A DNA stretch of 64,000 nt from Pestalotiopsis fici W106-1 (GCF_000516985.1 NW_006917095.1:1055449-1119448); one strand, 5' to 3'. Numbered from the stretch's first letter, positions 12,126 through 23,746 are shown. A program made the numbers and translations. The notes: generated by a model not told the origin, from the sequence alone.

Positions 12126-15101
12126 ACGTTGTCGGTATGACTCCATCAGAGATTGATTATATTGTCAATCAAAAGGATCACCTATCCGGCTACGTTTGTC
12201 AATTTTTGGCAATAGGCCGTGATGTTCGTCAGTTTAAGCGACCCCGATTGGGACGACAAGCCTGGATCATAATTTGGCAACGGCAGTCGGTTGCGAGTAG
12301 CCTGTTTCAGCACGGCTGAGTAAGTTCCACAACATGTGAAGATTAGACACGATGGGCGAATCATGGACGAGTTATAGGGCGGTCGCTCGGCGAACGACAC
12401 CTGTCCATATGCCTCAGACAGGAAGTTTTGGGCAGAATGTAAATTAGAGAGCTTTCTATTCCTTCTGTCGACCCAAAACCTCCGAGCCGAGGAGACCCAA
12501 GGCCTGTAGGTAGCCTTCTTCTTTTTTGCCCAAGGTCCGCGGATATGTAGTCTGGCCACGAAGTGTGTGCACGGAACCTTTTTTTTTTTCTTGGGCACGG
12601 TCGCGGACAGACAGACAGACGGACATGTGCTTGCTTTCCTCATGGAGGTGGAGAGAGGGAGAGGAAAACGTGGTGCAATATGAAAGAAAAGACGTCTCTT
12701 GTTCCCGAGGATATGGGATAGATGTGGGTGTGGGGATCTCCAGTCTGATAAGCTGTGTTTGACGCAGGTGAAAACCTGGCTTGCATTTGGGCTGACCACA
12801 GGTCGCACGTATTATACTCGTCTTGTCCTGTATGGAGCCGGCGGGCGGAAGTATGTCAGTTGCGCCCGAAACGAGGCTCGACAACTCTTTCGTGGCAGCC
12901 ATGTCATGTACGCACGAGTCATTCTTGGTGATTGCTGGCAATAATCTGACCCGTATAGGCCATTTCTTTTGAAAGTTGGTGTTTTATTGATGGGCATTAA
13001 ATGAGATAATACTGGAAACCTAGAATGCTGGCACCTCAAAAGCTGTTGCGCCTACAGTCTTCGTCCATTTGCACAAGTTGTATATTGGAGTGAGTATCGG
13101 TAGAGTGAGCGAGGGAAACACTTGCAACCTAGATTGAGTTGGCAACTATAATTACCTGTTGTGACACGCTGGGCACCTCTGGAAAGCAAACCCGAGGAGC
13201 GGCCATGGTGTCGTGCAAGTTCACAACCTTGCTGGCAATTCCGGAGGAGACTGGGCGAGTTCAAAACAGTAAAAGCAGCAACAACAGCAACAACAGCAAG
13301 GTGCCGACGCAGCAAAGAAGTAGTGTTGGAGATCAATTAGAAGTTGCGAAATGTGCATCCTCACCGCCAGTTTGTCATGTAGGTATGTCGTCGTCTGTAT
13401 GCTCACGACATGATCATGGTAACAATGAGGAAAATCGGATGGGAATGGGATAAGCCAAATATAGAGCTGGGTGCAGGTGTAAATTAGCGAGCCCGGGCAT
13501 CTGGGGTTTCAACTTCCGGGTGCGACAGGCAGGTTGCAAAAACAAAGATATTTTGCGAAAATCATGGAGGGGATGGCCGCATATTTCAAGGCCAAATGCA
13601 CGAGTAATCAAGGGGACATGACCTTTTATTTTTTTTTTATTCCATCATTCCGTCTTCCGCGGGAAACCTTTTTTGTTCCTTTGCTTTTCTTTGGTTCCCT
13701 CTTTGCTCGACGGCACTTGCTTTCTTCTGTGAGGTCATTCCGCTGCGAAAAAGCTTATGGTCAGTGGCGGCGTTGGTGCGCTGTCAAGAGCTGGTTGGGT
13801 GACGGGCCGGAAATGTAATCATCAATGACACTGACAGTGACAAGACAACCCGATGACATGACAGGCAGGTTTTTTTTTTTCGAGGACCGACGAGGACGAA
13901 GACAGCGGCATACATCGAGGCCAGCAAAGCGGCTGCTATTCTTATCCCCAATCTCAACCAAGGCTCACACACATTTAGGTACGCCGGCGTGCTACATTAG
14001 CCATGCCTTCCATGCCCAGCCCAGGGTAAGGTACTTGGCAGGCGCCCGTATCACCTAGAGCTTGACAAGTACCTACCTGCCCAAGGTGAGCCTGAACCCG
14101 TCCCTTGCCTACTAGCTCCCGCTGTGGAAGGGGAAAAAATTGGGGGGCTGGGAGGGAGCGGAGGGAGCTCGAAACCAAACGAACGGACCCCCCCTAATGT
14201 ACTTCAAGGTAGGCCCTTGGACTACCATTAGTGTACGAACGTGGGGTAAGGTGGCATAGTCCAGTGAGGTAATGTACCTAAACCTCAAGGTAGCTATGCG
14301 GTCATATGCGGGCAATGTCTAGATCCCTGCGTCTTGTCCAAGATGCATGTCCAGAGGCTTAGAGCGCCTACATATTGTAATATCTTTTTTGCGCGCGCCT
14401 CTCTGTGTCTGATGCAGCTCTCCCTGGTATTTTGGCGCTGCAAGTTGCTGTGTATGTTTGTAGGAGGCAGTATGCGGGCATGTAGGTCTGCAATGCACCG
14501 GGAGATTGACCTATGCAGCTGCGTCAAGGGTTCGAGAGATTTGAGAATTGAGACTGGATCAACTCCGTCCTCTCCTCGATATCATGAAACCCGATCGATC
14601 CAAATACCAGGGGGCCTGTGTCCAGATGGCAATCCGCCGTAGTATCCACAATGCGCCCAGCGCTTGAAGGGAATCGTCGGGCAAGAACTGATAATTACAT
14701 TCCCGGCATCTTTGAACCTGTCGAGTTCATGGCAAATAAAACCCCCCCTAGAAGGGAGACGGAATGCGGGTTACATGATTGTTATACTTGATAAAAGTGG
14801 TCGAGTTTCATGGTAGGTAATGCACTGGTGTGACACGGAAGGTAGTTGTCGTGTTACCTAAGGTCCCTAAGGTACCTAGCACCTGCCCACCATCGCTGTA
14901 TGTACTGCCTTCTCGCCCAAGTAACAGTCCATCAAAATCATACTAGATACCCCGATAATGAAGACTGCGACGCAAAACGGACACACAGGTGGTGGGATCG
15001 TACAGGCGCGAGTATGCTGCAAGGGAATTGCCCTTTTCCCGTTGACCGTGACGGTCTCAATGTCTCAGACAAGAGTGTCTCCCCTCGTGGGGAAGGAAGC
15101 C

Positions 15102-15124
15102 AAAAAAAAAAAAAAAAAAAAAAA
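15102..15124. repeat. A23 homopolymer
   Basis: Uninterrupted run of 23 A on the plus strand in non-coding DNA. It produces poly-Lys in two spurious reading frames. No target-site duplication or retroelement body was seen next to it. Confidence 0.8.
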
Positions 15125-16840
15125 GGGACACCCGCTTGGCCTTGGGCTGCCTGCATCTTCAATTGCGCTCCGCCCATGTAGGAACAAAAGTTAATTTTGC
15201 GCGCGAGGCGTCTTTTTTGGCGTTTCGTTGCCATGGAGAAGCCTCACTTGAGCAGTGAAATAGAGTTTGCGATCTGGATGTTTTCTTTCAAGAACGGGTT
15301 TGCAAAAACAAATGACACCAACCCTAACTACAGTAGCTCAACTGTCAACTCGTTAGGTCAGTGTGCACTAGCATTTGACATCTGCAAAGACGGCAAGACG
15401 ATACTGCAAGCTCTCGACGTCGGTTCCACGCCAAATTGGTGTATCGCATCCAGCTTCTCACGATATACTTGGCCGGCTTGATATCGCATCGCGTCCGACG
15501 TGTCACGGCGATAGCTGATCATCCCGTGGGAGGACTTGTTGCGACAGGAGATACTATACGCAGGCTATTCCGAGTGCCCATCCCCAAGACATCTTGAATT
15601 CCGGAACACGGACTGGCCAGATACAAGAGAGACGAGGTTTTGAACCCTGTTTCGGTCATCCGAGTCCTGGTCTGCTGCTGCTGCTGCGGTCAATCAGCTA
15701 ATTTATGACGAGGGCTTGCTTGGGGTCTCCAAATTGCCAGAGAGGATAAGAAAAAGAGGGAAAAAAGAAAAGAACCTCGTCGGCCCCGGACCGCCCATCT
15801 ACTACATAGAGTACCTGGTCCCAGGGTACATAAGCAGGCGGGATTGCTGGTTCCAATCAGAGCTCCACCTGGCCGCCTCCGGCTCTCTGGATCCTCGTCT
15901 CGTCGCTCGTCTCGCCTCTCCTGCTTCTCGAGCCCTTTCCTTTCCTAGTACTACGACGAAATAGAGGAGGGGAGGGATTATTACATACATACATTTTGGA
16001 CAACTCATCTTGCATCAAACGAACGCATCCGCGCCCTCGACCAAAATTTCAGTCTTCGACTGCGCTTCCATTCATTCCTTCACTCGTTCATTCGCTTGCC
16101 CCAGTCTTCCGAGGGCCCCGATCTATCTTTTCTGGCAGGGGCGGCCTGTTCGTCTTTTTTTCCTTCTCTTCTTTTTGAAGGTTACCTGACTCTCCCCTGG
16201 TCCATTGACGTTCGCATCGCAGACCAGAGGCAACAAGCGTCAAAGGTCACGAACCAGGGCTTGTCAATCGCGCAGTCCGTCTCGTCCTCGAGGCCTGCCA
16301 GCCGACCTCCTGCTATTACTACGTACTACTACGTACTCCTACTACCTACGCCAACGCCTAACTAAGCCTTGGACTACACTGCCGCTCTGACGCTCTTCAC
16401 TCTTTTGCCTGGCGTCCTTTTTTTTTTTCTACTACCCATTTTATTTACCCACTTGTGCTCGGCTACCCGCCATTCGAATTCAACAACCCGGGTCAATTCA
16501 AGTCAAGCAAGGCCTGGCGAAAGCTGGAGCTTTCTTCTTCTTCTTCGTCTTCTAGCGACCAAATTTGTACTGCACGGCTCTCACGACGACCCACTGCCGT
16601 TCATGCATTGGAAGCAACCTGCCACTCATTCCTTGCAAATACTGGGAGGCCCATACATAATGACCTGCGTACCCCCCGGACGTACATACATCTTCTAGTA
16701 ACCCTACGTCTGTGACTACTTTTCTTTTTAAAAGTCAGTCCTTTTTCTCACCGGGTGCTCAAACCATTGCACCTGCTGTCCGTGATCGACCTCGATAAAC
16801 TTCGGGCCAGTCAGTCAGCCAGTCCATCTCACGATAGTTG

Positions 16841-17050
16841 GATTCAGCCAAGCCACAGAGCTTCGACGAACGGCTGCTCCACATCGTCAACCAGTGCACT
16901 TACAAGATCCAAAATCAGCTGGTGGACCGCACACCGCCTTTGGAAAGGCCTCCCGCCACCAGAAACCTCATTCAGTCAGCGTGCGTCGGCTGCGGTATCA
17001 AGGAGATCCCCGCCACGTGGCGATCATATATATACAGCCGCCTAACCTAG
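16841..17050 (+). CDS. possible orphan coding exon (unassigned)
   Basis: A frame ending in TAG at 17048-17050 reads about 70 codons with strong preference for C or G at the third base over most of its length. It reads like protein (…DERLLHIVNQC…, …LIQSACVGCGIKEIP…) and has a CxxC motif. It has no in-frame ATG. A plausible splice acceptor lies at its left end (ACGATAG or GATTCAG), so it would be the last exon of a gene whose earlier exons I could not find. It might be a part of the 14-3-3-like transcript leader or a decayed gene remnant. No homology recognised. The right edge overlaps a TATATATA tract and a GCCACGTGGC palindrome. Confidence 0.3.
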   Translation, partial: DSAKPQSFDERLLHIVNQCTYKIQNQLVDRTPPLERPPATRNLIQSACVGCGIKEIPATWRSYIYSRLT

Positions 17051-17957
17051 CGCCTTGGGCCCCATCATCGTCATAGGCCATATTCGACAACGCCGAGATG
17101 CTTCATGACAGACGGAACGCAGCAACACCGTCCGCCGCATCCTCCCTCATCATAGCCTCTCTTCCAACCGACCCACTCATCTTGATATACTTGTCTCATT
17201 AAGGCGATCCTTGGTCTCTTTTACTTGAATCTTCAAACTCAGTCCATCGGCGTTGCGGTTCTTGGCTGTGTCATATTGGTCAGTTGCTTTAAGCCATCCA
17301 AACCATTCTTTTTTTTCCTTCGATGCCATATGATATACCTACAAACTCAAGCTGACAATGGATGCAGCTCTATTTCATTTTCGGGAATTTGTCTACTGGG
17401 GCTTAATCCTGGGGTTTGCATGATACACAGAGTCTGCAATCATACCTCTAATTCTGCAGCTGCCGCTCATTAACAAATTTACTGGCCGCAGCCAATATCT
17501 CAAGACACCCGGATCAGCACCTGAGTGTCTTTTGTCATTCGTTTCATCCGATCGGCAATCATTCGTTTTGACAATTCGATATTGATAGCCAATATCATAA
17601 AGGCATTCGGGCTTGGCATTCACTGTTCTGAAGGCCACGTCAAGGCGTATCAATTACATCAGATCGACGTGGACGGAGCAATTCCTCACTATTCGAGCCT
17701 TTCAAAATTGGCAACCAACCAATTGAGCCCTTACGACTGGGTAAAGGTATGACCATTATGACAATCTCATTCCTCCATGACCACATATATTCTCCAGTCA
17801 CGGCAACACGCTTGAATCCGCCAAGCTTTACTACGTGCTGCAAATTCACCTGATATATATGTGCAACGTCTCTTTCAAACAGGCGAGCCAAGTTGATGAG
17901 AGGCTGAGCTAACCAAGGGCCAGACAGGTGTGAGGCAGTCGGATCTGCTTGTTTTCA
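17051..17957. other. upstream region of the 14-3-3-like gene
   Basis: About 0.9 kb without a supported ORF. Pyrimidine-rich with several GT…CTAAC…AG patterns, so a spliced 5' leader is possible but cannot be fixed from sequence alone. Confidence 0.4.
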
Positions 17958-18911
17958 ATGGCATCCTCCGAGGTGGACCAAAAGTTTCTCGGCAGGCTTG
18001 CAAAAGCTGTCGAACCCAGCAATGCGCTTCTGAGCTCGATGCTGTACAAAATCCTTGGTCTTTCCATAAACTTATCAAATCATCTACTAAAGGCTCGAAA
18101 ACAAAGACGCCTAGACACGACGCGTATGACGCAGTCGCTCGAGCTCTACTTGCACATAATATGGCTTTCGCGGGAAGGCCTCGTAATGCTGGAGCAATAC
18201 GTTTTGCCCATGGTGGGAAACTATATCGAGCTACGAGTGCTTGCATATAAGCTCCGCGCTTCTTTTTACCACATCTTTGTCTTGTTCCATAACAACCCAC
18301 CCGTCTCGACCATGACGCCCGAGGTCTTGACTGCGGCTGCACTTTCAACGTTGAGCTCAACACGACCAGACAAAGGCAAAGGTGTGGCCAGGGATGACGA
18401 CCTACCCGAGACAGCCAGGTCATCCTTGCAACCTACTCATAACCTCGAGGGCGGACCTGTTGGTCCTCCTCCCGGCTTTGGCCCACCGGCACCCGAAGCC
18501 ATTGCATCCTTTCTCCTTCCCCACGTTGACTACTTACCAACAGCCCATGGCTACTTTAAACAAGCTGTCGAGCTCGCTGACAAACACCTGTGGGGGTCTC
18601 ATTCCTTGCGGCTTTCTGTAAAGACTGAATATGCAGCCTTTCTATACGAATGCGTGCATGATGTTGAAGGAAGCCGCCGACTGGCCAAGAGGACAATAGC
18701 CGAAGTCTACGACGCACAAGAGGGCATGGACGACGACATGTTCAACGATGCATGCGAACTTGTGACCGTTTTGGGCAAGATGATGAAACGGGGACTGGGG
18801 TCGGGCCACCCGTCGCGGAGTCGAGGTCCAAGCCCAGCACCCATTGCCCCATCTCGATCCGACAGCGTGGCCACAGCAATTCCTCCTGTTGGCATGCAGA
18901 ATCCCATTTGA
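17958..18911 (+). CDS. divergent 14-3-3-like protein
   Basis: Intronless frame of 317 aa from ATG 17958; the same frame is open upstream but only from a TTG. N-terminus MASSEVDQKFLGRLAK. The C-terminal half has a segment (about 205-270) that lines up by eye with the last helices of 14-3-3 proteins: LWGSHSLRLSVKTEYAAF…GSRRLAKRTIAEVYDAQEG, compare the family's HPIRLGL…ACRLAK…FDDAI. The first half contains helices rich in Leu with RLDTTRMTQSLELY and LRASFYHIF. Between them sits a low-complexity Pro/Gly insertion (about 155-180, GPVGPPPGFGPPAPE). The last 40 residues are Ser/Pro-rich. Canonical 14-3-3 signatures (RNLLSVAYKN, the Lys-Arg-Arg-Tyr phosphopeptide pocket) are not recognisable. Such proteins are often labelled 14-3-3 in fungi. 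Phosphopeptide binding is therefore doubtful. Confidence 0.72.
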   Translation: MASSEVDQKFLGRLAKAVEPSNALLSSMLYKILGLSINLSNHLLKARKQRRLDTTRMTQSLELYLHIIWLSREGLVMLEQYVLPMVGNYIELRVLAYKLRASFYHIFVLFHNNPPVSTMTPEVLTAAALSTLSSTRPDKGKGVARDDDLPETARSSLQPTHNLEGGPVGPPPGFGPPAPEAIASFLLPHVDYLPTAHGYFKQAVELADKHLWGSHSLRLSVKTEYAAFLYECVHDVEGSRRLAKRTIAEVYDAQEGMDDDMFNDACELVTVLGKMMKRGLGSGHPSRSRGPSPAPIAPSRSDSVATAIPPVGMQNPI

Positions 18912-19630
18912 TTTTTTCTGTTCATAGAAATCAACGGGTAAAGCGCTAGCCAGGAGAGGCCAAGCAATGTGTATAGATTTGGCGTTTGTTATCGTTTCTG
19001 CTTGAGCCCTGTTTTATTTCCCAAAAATGGGTTTGCATAGCCGGCTGGAGTTTACAGGAGCATCTTGTTTGCATTTCCATATACAGCACGATTAAGCTGG
19101 TCAATGGGGCACTTTGTATTAATTGGCGACACTTCAGCTTTCAGGATATCTTGTCGACTGCATTTTACTAAATTGCAGTGCACATGGTGGAGAATGAAGG
19201 GACACCTCAATTCTTTCAGCGTTTAGATACATCTACAAGCGAGGTGAAGATCATGGCCTAGAGGTCAAATTATTGATAATGCTATTACTATTTTCAAAAG
19301 TACATACCCATGCCTTGCATCCAGTGTGACGTGAATGGCAACGAGCCGAACCACCCAGCAAATGTCTCTGTAAAGTTTACGGCACTTTTGTATTGATTTC
19401 CTGTTACCAATTCCCAACAGCAGAGAAGACAATAGCCACCCCGTGCCAGGGAATCCACGTTGAACAGGAATTTGTTTTCGCGTGGTCTCCTTTTTCTGTT
19501 GTTGACCGAGTCTTGGTAGATATTGAGCAATACACGAACGATCACCTGCTTCTTATACCACAACTACTCCCCTCTTTTGCAAACAGTGTCAAACATGGCA
19601 ACGACTCTCCCGTGAGGCCTCTTGACCATA
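18912..19630. other. intergenic, convergent 3' ends
   Basis: About 0.7 kb between the 14-3-3-like gene and the Myb/SANT gene, which point towards each other. No coding frame of note; presumed 3' UTRs of both. Confidence 0.5.
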
Positions 19631-20542
19631 TCACTTTGCCTGCTGCATCTTGTACTTGATGACCTCTTCGGAAACCATACGACCCGTAGCGTTGAAGAAA
19701 TCGGCCTGCATGCGCTTGAACTTGAGAGCCTCATCCTTGGCCTCAATGACGGCCAAGACCTTGCAGTCGCCCTCGGTCCAGTGCCGATCCGGCGAGTACG
19801 TCTTCTGCTCCGGGTACAGCTCGCTCCAGTAGTCGTGGTAGACGAAGCGCTTCTGCTCCTCGCGCTCGGCCTCGTGGTCAAAGTCGTCGTCGCTGTCGGT
19901 GCTGCCGATACCGCTGCTGTCCGAGTCCGAGTCGGACGAGTTGGCTAGTTCGGCAAAGCGCACGCCGTTCCTTTCAATGACCCGGCCCGAGAGCTTGATC
20001 TGGCCCGACTCGGGAGTGGCCGAGGTGGATGACTTGTTGTTGTTCTTCTTCTTCTTCTTCTTCCCCCCTCCGCCTCTAGCGTGGACAGGTTGCTTGGCTT
20101 GTTGTTTCACCACCTTGACACACTCGTCGAGGGCTTGCGTGAGATCAATGGCAGTCTGGAGCGGCGAGGCGATTTTCTTGTTCTGCTCTTGATCATCCTC
20201 CTTGTTTTCTTCTGCTACCACTACGACCTCATCTGGCGGCGACGACGCAATGGGCTTTTCCGGAGACGGAATCTCCTGACCTTGCCGTCGCATGTCCTCG
20301 GCCCAGTTTTCGCCAATCGAGTCCGTGTCCAGACCCGCGGCCTCGATTTGCGAGCGGATGAATTGGAAGCGCTGCCTGACGAGGTTCTTTTTGCGGCCTA
20401 CCGACATGGCAATGGCGGCCCAAGTCAGGCCGTCCTTTTTGAGCTTGCAGATGGCGCCGTCTTGGTCCGTTGTCCATTGGCTATTGTCCCGGATCGGGTC
20501 TGCGGACGCGTCGCGCGCGTTGTCTTTGTCGTCGTCGGCCAT
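19631..20542 (-). CDS. Myb/SANT-like DNA-binding protein
   Basis: Intronless 303-aa protein starting at ATG 20542. Near residues 20-68 is a Myb/SANT-like helix-turn-helix with spaced Trp (SQWTTDQDGAICKLKKDGLTW and AAIAMSVGRKKNLVRQRF), of the kind found in fungal Trp-cluster regulators. The middle is disordered and charged, with an Asn/Lys run KKKKKKNNNK near 165-175 and a Ser/Asp-rich stretch SSDSDSDSSG near 205. The C-terminal 70 residues, from YHDYWSELYPEQKTYSP on, contain a second Trp-containing module (HWTEGDCKVLAVIEAKDEAL) that resembles another SANT-like helix set. Probably nuclear; target genes unknown. I do not know a characterised orthologue. Confidence 0.75.
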   Translation of the reverse strand: MADDDKDNARDASADPIRDNSQWTTDQDGAICKLKKDGLTWAAIAMSVGRKKNLVRQRFQFIRSQIEAAGLDTDSIGENWAEDMRRQGQEIPSPEKPIASSPPDEVVVVAEENKEDDQEQNKKIASPLQTAIDLTQALDECVKVVKQQAKQPVHARGGGGKKKKKKNNNKSSTSATPESGQIKLSGRVIERNGVRFAELANSSDSDSDSSGIGSTDSDDDFDHEAEREEQKRFVYHDYWSELYPEQKTYSPDRHWTEGDCKVLAVIEAKDEALKFKRMQADFFNATGRMVSEEVIKYKMQQAK

Positions 20543-20972
20543 GGCTTGTGATTTGTTTACGGGCTTGGCCTGACCTGTCCTGTGTATTCAGGGCTCTCGA
20601 TGTATAGGCCAGACTTGATGACTTGTGGTGGGCGTTTGGCGAGACCTTGTTCTGCCGTGTGCTTTCGGGTTGAAATCAGGGGGCCCGGCCAGAAGTCGAA
20701 CACTCCTTGGGCGTTTATGATGAGATATGATTCAAGTAATAAATACTGCTTCACCTCTCGGTGATGGGATTGTGTGATGTTGTTGGCCAGGAGATTATGA
20801 CCTTTCTAGAGCTAGACGACGGTGGTTGTCCGGTGACGCCGTTTGATTATTGTCGTTTGCAGCCCAATGCCGATATGAGAATTTCTTTATTTGTGGAATA
20901 ATAACGTGGAAACATTGACTGCCCCGTGAAATTAAGCCAGGTCATTTCATTGGCTCCTACTGTATTAGTGCT
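20543..20972. other. intergenic 430 bp
   Basis: Promoter side of the Myb/SANT gene and 3' side of the FMN dehydrogenase gene. No ORF with coding character. Confidence 0.45.
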
Positions 20973-22521
20973 TCATAACCTGCTCTTCACTTTTGGATGC
21001 CATCTGGCATAAGGATGGTCTTCCCCGGAAGGGATCAAATGATCGACGGCACCAGTGTGTAAAAGTCCGGGATGAACCTGATCGAGACTCGTGACACCAC
21101 ACATGCGCATTGTCGTCTCCAGCTCGTCGTTGAGAACTATAAAGTATTAGACATGGTTTGTTTCTTGAGGTGCAAAAGTGTGACTCACTGTCAATATAAT
21201 GTTGAATACCCTCTTTGCCATAGTTGAGGCCATATAAAAACCCTCGACCAATCCCAACAGCTTTGGCGCCCAGACACAAGGCCTTGAAAATGTCGGTTCC
21301 TCTTGAAACACCGCCGTCGACATAGACCTCGAGGTGATCAAAGACCTGTGGACAACACTTTTGTAATTCTAGCAAAACCAAGATGGTGGCTGGCGACGTG
21401 TCTAGGCTGCGTCCGCCATGGTTGGAAAGCAGAATCCCGTCGGCGCCAGCATGCATTGCCTTGACCGCATCGGCCGCAGTTTGGACCCCCTTGAGCACCA
21501 CAGGCACGCCAGGTGCGCACCGGCGGATCCATTTGATATCGTCCCATACCGTCGTGGGATCAATAAAGCTGCCCATGATGCGACCTAGCGCGCCGCCCTT
21601 CTTGTCATTCTTGGCCTGCAGTCCCGTCATGGGAGAGGCGACGCTCTCGTCGGCCTTGATGCGCTCGTCGGCCTCGCGCTTGCCCGTGACTGGTGCGTCT
21701 ACCGTGAGGAAAATGGCCTTGGCGCCCCGCTCCGTCACCTGTTTGAGCTGCTCTTCAGATTTCTTGCGGTCCTTGTTCATGTATAACTGGAAAAAGACGG
21801 GTGTCTCCTCGTGGCTGGCCAGCTCGACTTGCTCGTGTGCGTCCATGATTTCGGAAAACGGATACGAAGCGCTCGTCGACACCATTTGCGGGATGCCGAG
21901 GCTCTTGCACGCCCGTCCAATCTCCCTCTCGCCCTGGGGGTGGAACATCTTGCCCATTGAAGTCGCGGAGCAAAAGATTGGGCTCTTCATCTTGAATCCC
22001 AGCATGCTCGTGCTCCTATCCACATCCTTTACGTTCCGCAAGATACGTGGACGCAAGATGATGTCGCGATATGCCTCGCGATTCCTGTCCCGCGTATAGC
22101 AGTCCGTGGCAGCCGAAGAGGCAAAGGCCCACGCCTTGGGAGTAAAGCTCTTTTCAGCTGCCAGCTCAAAGTCATGAGCGCATATGAGACTGTCCAGCGG
22201 CGGCTTTAGGATCTCGCCTTTATCTTGTGGTGAGGTGCTCTTACTCGGCGGTGTACTCCACGATTCTGTGATTGTGTTTGTGTCGAGTCTTCCCACATGG
22301 CAAGCCGATGGCAATGTCGTCTTGATGAGAGAGGAAGAGTGCACCTCCGAGTACGCCTTGGTCGCATCTCTGCCGGCGTACTGTAAGAGTATGTTGACGC
22401 CGCCGGGGTGATTAGGTGCAAATGCCGTGACATCGTAGACTGTACCGTCCACGACTAGCCACAAGTCGTCGACTGAGGAGTGTTTGGTGATCTCCTCGAC
22501 AGAGATGAGGCGCTGTTGCAT
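20973..22521 (-). CDS. CYB2: flavocytochrome b2-type FMN-dependent 2-hydroxyacid dehydrogenase
   Basis: Oxidises an L-2-hydroxyacid (L-lactate in yeast Cyb2) with FMN and passes electrons through an N-terminal b5-type haem domain. Exons 22521-21189 and 21136-20973 with a 52-nt intron (donor GTGAGT, acceptor TTATAG) give 498 aa; the spliced end restores ILNDELETTMRMCGV. Haem ligands are His38 (NHPGG) and His61 (YSEVH). The FMN domain (about 115-470) has the base His368 in LLSNHGGRSLD, the Lys of VVLKGVQ and the Tyr of FFQLYMN. Where yeast Cyb2 reads AWAYYSSGAND this protein reads AWAFASSAATD, so both tyrosines are lost, including the substrate-binding one. No mitochondrial presequence precedes the haem domain if ATG 22521 is the start; the frame runs open upstream only from non-ATG codons. 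Substrate may differ from lactate. Confidence 0.9.
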
Positions 22522-23036
22522 ATCGCTTTCGTCAATTATTTCCCAGTGTGCAATCTTAATGTGACCATGTATATGAATTGCATTCAGACTAAATTGAGTT
22601 CGATATTGCCGGTAGAGGAATGTGATGAAATTTCTATCATTTATCACATTGCAAGGATGCTTAGTATTATTTCCGTGACTTCGGGCAAACTATAATCGCT
22701 ATAAGTTGACGGACTTTGGCTGTCTCGGCTACAAATATGCCGAGTAGTCTGAGGGGTAAATTTAGGAGTCCTTTGGTTCGTCTCCCTCAATCATTTCATC
22801 CGCTTGACTTGAGGTGGCAAGACATGATCAATCTGTGGCTCTTAGCAGGCCAATTTTTGAGATGTATACTTGATGGTGAAATTCCGAGCTACCCAATTAC
22901 AAGTTTCCTTTATCGCCTCACGTAGGTATGCTGCAACAACTCGGAAGTAGGTAGCTGAATATAGCCACGCAGCGCCGAGTTGTATGTTTCGTGTTACCCT
23001 ACCTGGCTGTATAGGTACAGTACATGTAGATTCTCA
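22522..23036. other. intergenic 515 bp
   Basis: Promoter region of the FMN dehydrogenase gene and 3' end of the DUF4202 gene. AT-rich close to the ATG. No gene seen. Confidence 0.45.
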
Positions 23037-23746
23037 TCAACCTGCCAATGCCTTTCCAATCAAGCTCTTTGCCCTGTCGCTCAATTGCATCCCCAGCGCG
23101 AGTTCCTGGCCCTTGGGACTCATCTTGCCCCAAGTCTTTCTCAGAATCCCAATCATCTTCTCCTCGTCAATCTCGTCCCTCTTTTCAAAGTCATCAAACT
23201 GGTCGTCGAGAAATACCAGACACGCCGTGTCCTCCAAGACCTGCGTCTCCTCGTCATTCTTGAGATTCTCCTTGCGAATAAGCGCCGCCACCCTCTCCAC
23301 ATCCTCCGTAGCCAGCGCCGGCGTGATGGAGGGGGACTGGAGCAGCTCGGCGACCTGCTGTGCGGCCTGCGCTTTTTGCTTGGTCCGCCAAGTGAGGTAG
23401 CCCGGGCGAGTCATGGGATACGAGCTCCTGGGTATCTCCCATCTGTATGTGTCCCGAATAATCTTGTTAGTGATGAAATTGTTATTTCCTTCTCGCAAAA
23501 TCAAGCCATCTTCATTTCCCTTTACCTCTTGAAGTGCTGAGCTCGGCAGGCTAGCTGTAGTGTCGGCGATGCGTCTGGACACCGTGCCGCCAACCATTTG
23601 GTCATCTTTTGCGCATAGTGCAGCTCATACGCCATGGGGTCGCTGCCGCCCTGGCCGGCCGTGGTCCGGGGGTCTGTGGCATGGGCCTCGTCTATCAGTC
23701 TTAGGCCGGCTGCATAGTTTTCTGGGAGTGCTTGGAGTGTTGCCAT
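23037..23746 (-). CDS. DUF4202 family protein
   Basis: Exons 23746-23526 and 23442-23037, intron 83 nt (donor GTAAAG, acceptor ACATACAG), 208 aa. The splice joins HFKR to WEIPRSSYPM in phase, restoring the most conserved block of the family (AxRxQHxxRW…YPM…GYLxWR). The N-terminus has the IDEAHATDPR segment and YAQKMTKWL. The C-terminal half has VLEDTACLVFLDDQFDDF, which resembles the HD-like helical part of DUF4202 proteins, and conserved acidic and histidine residues hint at a metal site. Biochemical function is not established to my knowledge. ATG 23746 chosen because upstream codons in frame begin only at TTG. Same strand as its two neighbours, but spacing over 500 bp argues for separate transcripts. 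Confidence 0.85.

Larger units (their letters stand above)
11088..16840. other. long non-coding stretch, 11.1-16.8 kb
   Basis: No supported gene. Contents are many simple-sequence tracts (GA run 11646-11661, five CAAG units near 12105-12125, A23 at 15102-15124), frequent GGTACCT/TACCTAC oligomers and pyrimidine-rich blocks around 15.85-16.7 kb. ORFs of up to about 208 codons on the minus strand at 12.2-12.9 kb start at non-ATG codons, overlap each other in different frames and contain lysine runs that are only read-through of A tracts. Confidence 0.5.

Noticed and set aside
12182..12941. Overlapping minus-strand frames of 208 and 161 codons
   Set aside because: They start at non-ATG codons, overlap in different frames and contain Lys runs from A tracts; no coding bias.
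21383..22099. 238-codon plus-strand frame
   Set aside because: Antisense shadow of the FMN dehydrogenase gene.
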